From contig JAFTZY010000038.1 of NCBI GenBank assembly GCA_017460955.1, forward strand, positions 1 through 64,000: a stretch of 64,000 nt of DNA, given 5' to 3'. Position 1 is the stretch's first letter, and every line of letters starts with the position of its first letter. Positions 16,085-23,733 of the stretch are shown here, in pieces. The position numbers and the translations under genes were made by a program. The notes under the pieces were generated by a model. The model made no database searches. It was not told the DNA's origin and was given only the letters and a program-made list of their open reading frames with translations. This DNA comes from Oscillospiraceae bacterium. Its GTDB lineage: Bacteria; Bacillota; Clostridia; Oscillospirales; Ruminococcaceae.

Positions 16085-18715
16085 ATGGAAATGCCAAGGC
16101 AGATCGTTGTGGACGCTTCGGCCGTCAATGAGAACCCCGCCGCCGTATTCCGGGGGCTGGGCTGCGTATCCGGGAACGGCTCGTCTCGGCTGCTGATGGA
16201 TTATAAGTACCAGTTCCCGCAGGTCTACAAGGAGATCCTGCGGCTGCTGTTCGAGCCGGGCTACGGGGCGGGACTGTCCCATCTCAAGCTCGAGCTGGGG
16301 GCGGACATCAATTCCTCCTCCGGCACGGAGCCCTGCACGATGCGTTCGGCCGATGAAACGGCCGATGTCACCCGCGGTGCGGGCTTCCGGCTTGCGGCGG
16401 ATGCCAAGAAGCTCAACCCCGCGCTGACGCTCGATCTGCTGCGCTGGGGTGAGCCCCACTGGGTCACCAAGGCGTTCGAAGAGAGCCGGGAGGCCGGCTT
16501 TGCTGCGCGTTTTTCGTGGTACTATGAAACACTCCTTGCCGCCTACGAGACCTACGGGCTGATCTTTGACTATATCAGCCCCGATGCCAATGAGACCGAC
16601 CGTACCGATACGGACTGGCTCCTCTATTTTGCGGAGCATCTGAAGGCTAAGAAGGATGCGCCCTTTGATACGAGCGCCATCCGGATCGTGGCCTCCGATG
16701 AGGTCGGCACGCAGACCATTGCACTTGAAATGGTGCTCTCCGATGCACTGCGCGAGGCCGTGGATGTCATCGGGCTGCACTACACGACAAATGCCGACGA
16801 GAATGTCGCCACGATGCACAATACCTACCACAAGGAGGTCTGGTACAGCGAGGGCATTGCCCCCTGCGGTGTGCCTTCCCTCTCCTGCCGTGCCGACCAC
16901 AACGGCCTGACCGGCTCGAACGGTGCCATTGATGTGGCCAACCGCATCATCAATGCCTATGCGCACAGCCACATGGTCATGTACGAATTCCAGCCGCCGG
17001 TCTGCGGCTATTATGACGGCTCGTGCTATGCGCCCAAGCAGCTCATCACGGCCAACGAACCGTGGTCCGGGCATTACAGCGTGGACATCGGCCTGTGGGT
17101 GGCTGCGCATTTCACGCGCTTTGCAGCGCCGGGATGGAAGTATGTGGATGATGCCTGCTTCGGCGACGGCGAGGAGAACCATGTGATCTGGAACACCACC
17201 CACAATTATATGACCCTTCTCTCCCCGGACCATTCGCAGCTCACGATGCATTTTACCAACGACAGCGACCAGCCCCGCAGCTACCTTGTCACCCTGCGCG
17301 GACTCGATGCCCTGCCAAAGACCATTGCCCTTGTGCAGACGGCCGGCAGCAGCGACTGCACACACATCGACCAGAACTGGTTCCGGGTGGTGCAGGAGAT
17401 CCGCATGCATGCCGTCAAGGGTGAGGCGGCTTTCCCGGTGGTCGTGCGCCCGCATTCGATCCTGACGGCAACGACCATGGATGTTTCGGGTGTATGCGGT
17501 ACGCAGCAGCTGCGTGCGAGGATCCCGGAGCGCGCACGGCTCACACTGCCGTACACCATGGGTATGACACAGGCGCTCCTCTCCGGCCGAGACGGTGCGC
17601 CCCTGTACACGACCGATCAGGGCGGCGCCTTTGAGCTGGTCCACACGCCGGAGGGCATCTTCTTGGAGCAGAAGATCCTGCATGATGCCCTGCCGACCAA
17701 CTGGCGTTTCCGCGGCACGCCCGATCCGCTGACAAGCTTCGGCGATGACAGCTGGGCGGATTACCAGGCTTCGGCACAGGTCGTCTTTGCGGACCCTGCG
17801 CCGGAGAATTACGCCGCGCTCGGCATCCGCTACAACAGCGCCGTGACCTGCCCGGAGAGCTCGGCATGCGGCTTTTCCATAAGACTGTATGCGGACGGGC
17901 GCTGGGAAATGCGCTACATGGATGAGGTGCTCGCTGCCGGGGATACGCCGTCGTATCAGTATGAGGGCGTCCACAGGCTCGGCATCTGCGCGATCGGCAC
18001 GCTCCTGATGTGCTTTGTGGACGGGCACTCGGTGCATGAGCAGAAGCTCGATGACCGGCCGATCGTCCGCAGCGGCAGGATGTGGCTGCAAAGTGCCTAT
18101 TACCGCAACCGCTTCTCAGAGATCACGGCAAAGCCCCTGCCCTTCTCCCCGGAATTCTACTGCTACCGCTTTGACTGCATGGCACCCCAAGTACGCTATA
18201 TCAAGGATGAGATCAGCCGCTGGAGCCTACAGGGCATGGCGGGGTATCAGTTCTTCCACCGCACCTGCGCACAGGGCAGTGACGGCTGCGCGGCGCAGAT
18301 CCGCTTCTACGGCAGCGGCATCCGCCTCATCGGCCGGGCCGAGGGACTGCACATGTCCGTATGGCTCGACGGCGATCTGTACTCCGAGGACTACAGCGTC
18401 CGGGAGAGCCGCTTCCGGGAGTGCTTCCTGGCAGTCGAGCAGCTGCACCGCGGCTGGCACATCCTGGAGTTTGAGATCCAGGGCGGCACAATGGACCTCG
18501 ATGTTGCCGAGATCCCCACGGCGGACACGCACCCTGTCTACGATCCGTCCCGCTTCCCGGAGGATCCGTACGCACTGACACCGGCTGCACCGGAGGAGAA
18601 GGCACGCCCATCCCGGCTCGGACGCGCTGCCATTCCGCTGGCGGGCGCGGCAGCAACAGGACTGGCTGTGGCCTTCACGGTCGGTAAGGTCCTCAAACGC
18701 AGAAAGAAGAAGTGA
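16085..18715 (+). CDS. GH59-like glycoside hydrolase (galactocerebrosidase family) with C-terminal membrane anchor
   Basis: The 876-residue protein opens with a GH59-like core: FRGLGCVSGNGSSRLLMDY, then LSHLKLELGADINSSSGTEP. GH59 members are retaining beta-galactosidases such as galactocerebrosidase. By position the acid/base would be E170 (in DANETD) and the nucleophile E256 (in EVWYSEG), a spacing like that in the animal enzyme. A beta-sandwich region follows (about 330-480) and a lectin-like region at about 540-690. The N-terminus has no signal peptide, yet residues 848-872 are hydrophobic and end in a lysine/arginine cluster, as in a tail anchor. The natural substrate is not evident. AGGAGG precedes the ATG. 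It is close behind trmB and ends at a strong hairpin. Confidence 0.75.
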   Translation: MEMPRQIVVDASAVNENPAAVFRGLGCVSGNGSSRLLMDYKYQFPQVYKEILRLLFEPGYGAGLSHLKLELGADINSSSGTEPCTMRSADETADVTRGAGFRLAADAKKLNPALTLDLLRWGEPHWVTKAFEESREAGFAARFSWYYETLLAAYETYGLIFDYISPDANETDRTDTDWLLYFAEHLKAKKDAPFDTSAIRIVASDEVGTQTIALEMVLSDALREAVDVIGLHYTTNADENVATMHNTYHKEVWYSEGIAPCGVPSLSCRADHNGLTGSNGAIDVANRIINAYAHSHMVMYEFQPPVCGYYDGSCYAPKQLITANEPWSGHYSVDIGLWVAAHFTRFAAPGWKYVDDACFGDGEENHVIWNTTHNYMTLLSPDHSQLTMHFTNDSDQPRSYLVTLRGLDALPKTIALVQTAGSSDCTHIDQNWFRVVQEIRMHAVKGEAAFPVVVRPHSILTATTMDVSGVCGTQQLRARIPERARLTLPYTMGMTQALLSGRDGAPLYTTDQGGAFELVHTPEGIFLEQKILHDALPTNWRFRGTPDPLTSFGDDSWADYQASAQVVFADPAPENYAALGIRYNSAVTCPESSACGFSIRLYADGRWEMRYMDEVLAAGDTPSYQYEGVHRLGICAIGTLLMCFVDGHSVHEQKLDDRPIVRSGRMWLQSAYYRNRFSEITAKPLPFSPEFYCYRFDCMAPQVRYIKDEISRWSLQGMAGYQFFHRTCAQGSDGCAAQIRFYGSGIRLIGRAEGLHMSVWLDGDLYSEDYSVRESRFRECFLAVEQLHRGWHILEFEIQGGTMDLDVAEIPTADTHPVYDPSRFPEDPYALTPAAPEEKARPSRLGRAAIPLAGAAATGLAVAFTVGKVLKRRKKK

Positions 18716-18744
18716 TCCGGCATAAGGGATTCCCTGCACAGAAA

Positions 18745-18785
18745 ACAAATCGTCCCTCTCCGCTTATGCGGAAAGGGACGATTTG
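18745..18785 (+). terminator. Terminator hairpin after the GH59-like gene
   Basis: ACAAATCGTCCCT (18745-18757) pairs with AGGGACGATTTGT (about 18773-18785), with a smaller CCGC/GCGG pairing inside. The rest of 18786-18954 shows no gene. Confidence 0.8.
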
Positions 18786-18954
18786 TGTAGAGCATAGAAA
18801 ATAGTATCCGGTCATCCCGGACCCATGTATTAGTATAGCATAGGAACCGCTGTATGTCAAGATGGCAAAATGCCAAAAAATTCTCCGTTCTTTTCGGTAC
18901 GGACGTGTCGGATGCTGTCGGATTTTCTGAATGCTCGTTTTTTTGGGCATCCCC

Positions 18955-18983
18955 TTGCAATCCATAGAAAAATATGGTATACT
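18955..18983 (+). promoter_or_regulatory. Sigma-A promoter of the dockerin lipoprotein gene
   Basis: TTGCAA (18955-18960) and TATACT (18978-18983) are separated by 17 bp, 37 nt upstream of the ATG at 19020. Confidence 0.8.
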
Positions 18984-19019
18984 GTAGGTGCAAGCAATCT
19001 GACGAAAGGAGCAGTCTTT

Positions 19020-22000
19020 ATGAATTTCAGACGTATCGCTGCCGGATTCTCCGCCATTGTGCTGGGGTTTGGCTGCCTGGCCTCCTGTGCGCCCGCGCCG
19101 CTCGGCGCTCCGGCACCGGATCGGGACGCCGTGCAGACCGTACAGCGCAGTGACCCGGAAAAGCCCGGATTCGACGCGCAGACACAGCTTATGAGCGAGA
19201 ACTCCCTTGGCGGGTACCTCACGGAGCTTACCGAGGGGAGCACGGAGCCGCGGGAGGAAACGGCACAGTATGCCGCCGGGACCTTCCTCATCGGTGAGAT
19301 CGGCTTTGACCCGCAGTCCGGGATCGCCACGGTGTACAGCACCCAGACCCTTCCGTGTACGGTGGAGGTCTCCCTCCTCTCGGACCCGGAGGGGGCATGC
19401 CTTACCACTGCCTCCGCACAGGTGCAGCCGGATGAGGAGGAGGTCCTCACCCAGGTGCAGCTCGATGCCGCCTGTCTGCCCGAGTTTTACTATCTCTCCG
19501 CGCAGCTCCTCGATCTGTTCGGGAATCCTCTGTGTGCGCCGTTCACGCTCACGACCCACACCCGGCAGATGAGAGAGGTCATGGAGGCACAGATCTCCGA
19601 CTTCCCGGAGGAGCAGGTCATCAATCTCGATGATTCCGAGAAAACCAACTTCCTCGTTGTCAGCGAGGATACGGTCATTGCCGACACCACCGGGGATGCC
19701 AATGCCCTTGTTTCGGCCGACTATGACAGCAACACCTTCGTGTTCGAGCATCCGGACGAGGCCCTGTGTGCCCTCACGCCCGGACAGCCCTTCTTTGCAC
19801 AGTCCGGTGAGGACATCATCGCTGTGGAGATAGTCTCCGCCGAAACGGACGGCGATACGCTCATCCTCAAAGGCGATGACACAAACATCGCCGACATCCT
19901 CGATGTCATCAAGATCGAGGCAAGTGCGGACCTCTCGGATGCCGAGGTCGAGCCGGGCGAATGCGTCACCGATGAATTCACCCTCAAGCGGGTGGCGGAC
20001 GATGACAGCGAGGTACAGCTTGAACGGGGCGTGAGCCTTGATTTCCCGGTCAAGTTCGGTGAACATGTGGAGGCCACGGTCAGCTTCGGTCTGACAATGG
20101 AGATCAGCTTCTACAAGTATTTTGGCTACACGAACGTGGATATCTCGATCAAGATGCCCGTGACGATCTCCGCACAGGTGAAGGCCGAAAAGAATGTGGA
20201 TCTCACGCAGCCGTTTGCCTACATCTGCGTGCCGACCGGTGTGCCGGGACTTCTGGTGCGCTTTGAGCCGAAGTTCGTGCTCGAGGCCAAGGCCAAGGTG
20301 GAATTCAAGTATGCGGTCACCCCGAAGATCGGCTTCTCCTATGATTCCGATACGGATTCGATGCCGCAGTTCTACCACTCGCTCGACCGTGACAACGGCA
20401 AGGCAACCTTCAAGATCGAGGGTGAGGTCTTTGTCGGCGTGAGCATCAACCCGACCATCTGCATTATCAATGACAAGATCGTCTCCGCCGAGCTCGAGGG
20501 CAAGGTCGGTGTCAAGCTGACCGCGACGCTTGTGGAGCTGACGGTGCAGGACGGTGATGCAGAATCCAATGTCCTCATCGTGGCGGACACCAGTGAGGAT
20601 TCGATCCACTGCTGCGAGGGCTTTTGTATCGAGGGAGATTGCAGCTTTGTCTTTGAGGTGAACTTCAAGCTCACGGTACTGCTCATCGAGCTCAAGGCCA
20701 ATGTAGCGACTGTCACCATCCCGCTTTTTGACTGGTACTTCTCGCCCACGGTGGGCTTCGGCCTTGGCGAGTGCCCGAACCGTGCCTACAAGCTCACGGT
20801 CAATGTCAAGGACGAAGCCGGCAACCCCTGTGCGGGTGTCACGACGGATATTGACGGGCAGTCCCTGACAACGGGCTCCGGCGGACAGAGCGTATTCTAC
20901 TGCGCACGGGGCAGTCATGTGCTGACCATACGGGATGAATACGGCTATGCGGCATACACGCAGCGTTTCTACATCAACAGCCGGAAAAAGACGATCGACA
21001 TCATCCGGTCCGAGAACGGCAGCATCACCTCCCCGCAGGCCCCCACGGAGCCGGAGGAGACCACAGTCAACGAGCAGTACATGGAGATCACCGAGGAATT
21101 CACCTCCCCCGTCCCGGAGGAGCTGCAGGTGTGGGAAACCGGCACCATCGGGGAATCCGATGTACACTACATCTTCTACAAGAACGGCTTTCTGTACATC
21201 TACGGCACGGGTGAGATCCCGGATTTCCCGGCGACCGGCAGCTATAACACCGGCTATTCGCCCTTCAACCATGATTACGGTACCTTCAAGGTGTTCTATG
21301 ATCCGGACTATTATAATATGAGCCGTGACATCCTGGAGGTCTATATCGAAAACAGCGACCCGGACAACCCGATCACCCGCATCGGCAATTCGGTATTTGA
21401 CAGCTGTGTCAATCTCGAATATGTGTCCATGCCGGATACGGTCACGTCCATCGGCGAGCGGGCCTTCAACCGCTGCTACAGCCTCAAGGACATCCATTTC
21501 TCACAGAGCTTGCAAAGCATCGAAACGAGCGCATTCAGTGAGTGCGAATCGCTCGATGTGGCGAACCTGCCGGACAGTGTGACCGGTATCGGGGACTATG
21601 CTTTCCATGGCTGCAGCGGTCTCCAGACCCTGCATCTGCCAGAGAATGACGGCTGCAAGGTCGGACAGAGCGCATTTGCTTCCAGCGGAATCCGGAAGCT
21701 GGTACTGCCCTCCAATATCACCTACTATGATGAGGAGCCCTCCGATCCTGAGCCCGGCAACAATATGTTCAACAATTGTCAGAACCTTGAATCCGTGGAG
21801 GTGGCACCGGGACTGCCTGCGCTGTCCGCATCCATGTTCTCCTACTGCAAGAATCTGAAGAACGTCACGCTCCCGGACAATATGCAAACGATCGCCAGCA
21901 GCGCATTCTACAGCTGCACCAGCCTTACCGGCATCTGCCTGCCCTCCTCCTTACAGAAGATCGGTTCCGCCGCTTTTTCAGAGTGTGAAAGCCTGACAGA

Positions 22001-22808
22001 CATTACGATCCCCGACACGGTGACGGAGCTCGGAGAGTACAATGCGCTCTACAACGAGAGCTACGGCGGCTGCTTCCGCGGCTGCAAATCCCTGACGAAT
22101 GTCACACTTCCCGAGAGCGTGCATACCATCCGTGAAAGCTGCTTCCAGGAGTGCAGCTCCCTGCGCTCGGTGACCATCTACAACAGGGAGGCCGAGATCG
22201 CAAGCAACAGCTCCTACTGGAACCAATACACCTTCCCCTACGGGACTGTCATCTACGGCTACCGCGGCTCCACTGCACAGAGCTTCGCATCCTCGAACAG
22301 CTACTATTACGGCTACTATTTCGTAGCCCTTGACGGGGACAGCGATGTCAGGGGAGATGTCAACAACGACACCATCGCCGATGCAACGGACATTGCCCTC
22401 CTCGAGCGCCATGTGACGGGGCCGGGCTTCCTGACCGGAAATGTGCTCGTAAATGCGGACGTGGACGGTGACGGCGCTGTCAATGTCATCGACCTTGCGG
22501 CGCTTAAAATGCAGGTACGGCTCGAGCGCGAGTATGTCAACCGGGCCTACGACTGCGAGCGTGGCGACATCAACATGGACGGTGTGATCGATGTGCAGGA
22601 TGCCGACCTTCTGGAGAGGTATCTGGAGCTTTCCTCCAAGGATGTCCTGACACGGCACGGCAATGACAGCTACAATTATGACTATTTTTACTACACCTAT
22701 GAGGACTTCAAGATCTACGAAGCGCAGATCGATCTGATGGATGTCTACAGGGACTACACCGTCGATGAGAACGACCTGACGGCCCTGCGGGAGAAGATCG
22801 CAGGCTGA
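19020..22808 (+). CDS. Cell-surface lipoprotein with BspA-type leucine-rich repeats and dockerin
   Basis: The 1262-residue product has a lipoprotein signal peptide ending in LASC (Cys23), so it should be lipid-anchored on the outer face of the membrane. Residues 24-590 are a large beta-rich region without a recognised family. A carboxypeptidase-regulatory-like fold follows near 590-660 (VNVKDEAGNPCAGV). BspA-type leucine-rich repeats span about 775-1090, with units such as VTSIGERAFNRCYSLKDI. The C-terminus carries dockerin repeats with calcium loops: DVNNDTIADATDIALLERH, then NADVDGDGAVNVIDLAALK, then DINMDGVIDVQDADLLERYL. Dockerins bind cohesins on scaffoldins. A lipid anchor plus a dockerin is an unusual pair. 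It is monocistronic with its own promoter and strong terminator; AAAGGAG precedes the ATG. Confidence 0.85.
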   Translation: MNFRRIAAGFSAIVLGFGCLASCAPAPLGAPAPDRDAVQTVQRSDPEKPGFDAQTQLMSENSLGGYLTELTEGSTEPREETAQYAAGTFLIGEIGFDPQSGIATVYSTQTLPCTVEVSLLSDPEGACLTTASAQVQPDEEEVLTQVQLDAACLPEFYYLSAQLLDLFGNPLCAPFTLTTHTRQMREVMEAQISDFPEEQVINLDDSEKTNFLVVSEDTVIADTTGDANALVSADYDSNTFVFEHPDEALCALTPGQPFFAQSGEDIIAVEIVSAETDGDTLILKGDDTNIADILDVIKIEASADLSDAEVEPGECVTDEFTLKRVADDDSEVQLERGVSLDFPVKFGEHVEATVSFGLTMEISFYKYFGYTNVDISIKMPVTISAQVKAEKNVDLTQPFAYICVPTGVPGLLVRFEPKFVLEAKAKVEFKYAVTPKIGFSYDSDTDSMPQFYHSLDRDNGKATFKIEGEVFVGVSINPTICIINDKIVSAELEGKVGVKLTATLVELTVQDGDAESNVLIVADTSEDSIHCCEGFCIEGDCSFVFEVNFKLTVLLIELKANVATVTIPLFDWYFSPTVGFGLGECPNRAYKLTVNVKDEAGNPCAGVTTDIDGQSLTTGSGGQSVFYCARGSHVLTIRDEYGYAAYTQRFYINSRKKTIDIIRSENGSITSPQAPTEPEETTVNEQYMEITEEFTSPVPEELQVWETGTIGESDVHYIFYKNGFLYIYGTGEIPDFPATGSYNTGYSPFNHDYGTFKVFYDPDYYNMSRDILEVYIENSDPDNPITRIGNSVFDSCVNLEYVSMPDTVTSIGERAFNRCYSLKDIHFSQSLQSIETSAFSECESLDVANLPDSVTGIGDYAFHGCSGLQTLHLPENDGCKVGQSAFASSGIRKLVLPSNITYYDEEPSDPEPGNNMFNNCQNLESVEVAPGLPALSASMFSYCKNLKNVTLPDNMQTIASSAFYSCTSLTGICLPSSLQKIGSAAFSECESLTDITIPDTVTELGEYNALYNESYGGCFRGCKSLTNVTLPESVHTIRESCFQECSSLRSVTIYNREAEIASNSSYWNQYTFPYGTVIYGYRGSTAQSFASSNSYYYGYYFVALDGDSDVRGDVNNDTIADATDIALLERHVTGPGFLTGNVLVNADVDGDGAVNVIDLAALKMQVRLEREYVNRAYDCERGDINMDGVIDVQDADLLERYLELSSKDVLTRHGNDSYNYDYFYYTYEDFKIYEAQIDLMDVYRDYTVDENDLTALREKIAG

Positions 22809-22813
22809 AACAC

Positions 22814-22856
22814 AAAGCAGCCCCGTTCGTGAGGAACGGGGCTGCTTTCTTTTTTG
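22814..22856. terminator. Strong rho-independent terminator
   Basis: AAAGCAGCCCCGTTC (22814-22828) and GAACGGGGCTGCTTT (22834-22848) form a 15-bp stem followed by a T run, between the lipoprotein gene and the convergent nadE. Confidence 0.95.
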
Positions 22857-22858
22857 TG

Positions 22859-23611
22859 TTATGCATTCTCCGGCTGATAGACGAATTTTGGCATGAGCTG
22901 GAGCTTGTGGAGATTGTTCCGGTGCATCCGGTCGATCTTCTCTTTCAGCGCCGGCTTGTCCGACAGGTCAGTCAGGCCGCGGATGTAGGTATCGAGCTCG
23001 GCATAGGAAAAGCCCAGGTTCTCCTCATCCGTCTTGCCGCACAGTCCGTCGATCGGGACCTTGTGGACAAGCTCGGGGGGCAGTCCGAGTGCCTCGCCGA
23101 TCTGCAGGACCTCCGTCACGGTCAGGTCGGACAGGGGCGACACATCCCCGGCGGCATCGCCGAATTTGGTCGAATACCCCACCCAGTCCTCGGAGAGATT
23201 GCAGGTGTTGATGACTCTGCCTCCCACGCAGGCAGCAACGGCATAGAGCGTCGTCATGCGGATGCGGGCGGGCGTATTGACGATGGCCTGATTTGACGGC
23301 TCCATATGCGCGGACAGTGTCTCCATGAAGGTGCTCACGGTGCCGCCGATGTTGATGGTGTAGCTTCTGATCCCCAGCGTATCCACCAGCAGGCGGCTGT
23401 AGGCGATATCCGCCTGCTCCCCCTGCGGCATGAGCACGCCGATCACCCGGTCCTTCCCCAGGGCGCGCACACAGACTGCGGCTGCGACGGAGCTGTCCTT
23501 GCCGCCGGAAATGCCGATGACCGCCGGGGTCCCCGGTGCGGCCTGTGCAAAATAGTCCCTCACCCAGGTGATGAGATCCTCCAGAACTTTTTCCGTTTGG
23601 AACTGATACAT
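22859..23611 (-). CDS. nadE: Ammonia-dependent NAD+ synthetase
   Basis: The 250-residue protein is the single-domain form of NAD synthetase, lacking the glutaminase half, so ammonia is the nitrogen donor. It amidates deamido-NAD with ATP. The ATP pyrophosphatase P-loop is VIGISGGKDSSVAAA near residues 31-45, and the substrate loop NLSEDWVGYSTKFGDAAGD is intact. Start 23611 is taken because GGGAGG is 9 nt upstream; a start 15 codons earlier overlaps it. It is monocistronic with its own consensus promoter. Confidence 0.96.
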   Translation of the reverse strand: MYQFQTEKVLEDLITWVRDYFAQAAPGTPAVIGISGGKDSSVAAAVCVRALGKDRVIGVLMPQGEQADIAYSRLLVDTLGIRSYTINIGGTVSTFMETLSAHMEPSNQAIVNTPARIRMTTLYAVAACVGGRVINTCNLSEDWVGYSTKFGDAAGDVSPLSDLTVTEVLQIGEALGLPPELVHKVPIDGLCGKTDEENLGFSYAELDTYIRGLTDLSDKPALKEKIDRMHRNNLHKLQLMPKFVYQPENA

Positions 23612-23671
23612 GATACTTGCCTCCCCGTTTTTGATGCATTTTCCCGCCCCCGCCAAACGGGGACTATCAAT

Positions 23672-23700
23672 ATTATACCAGAAATATGGCGGGGTGTCAA
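23672..23700 (-). promoter_or_regulatory. Consensus promoter of nadE
   Basis: On the minus strand TTGACA (23700-23695) and TATAAT (23677-23672) have a 17-bp spacer. Confidence 0.9.
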
Positions 23701-23702
23701 GT

Positions 23703-23727
23703 CAGCCCCCGTCTGAAACGGGGGCTG
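23703..23727 (-). terminator. Terminator hairpin of the GH43 gene
   Basis: CAGCCCCCGT (23703-23712) pairs with ACGGGGGCTG (23718-23727) just beyond the GH43 stop and directly before the nadE -35 hexamer. Confidence 0.7.
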
Positions 23728-23733
23728 TCTGCT

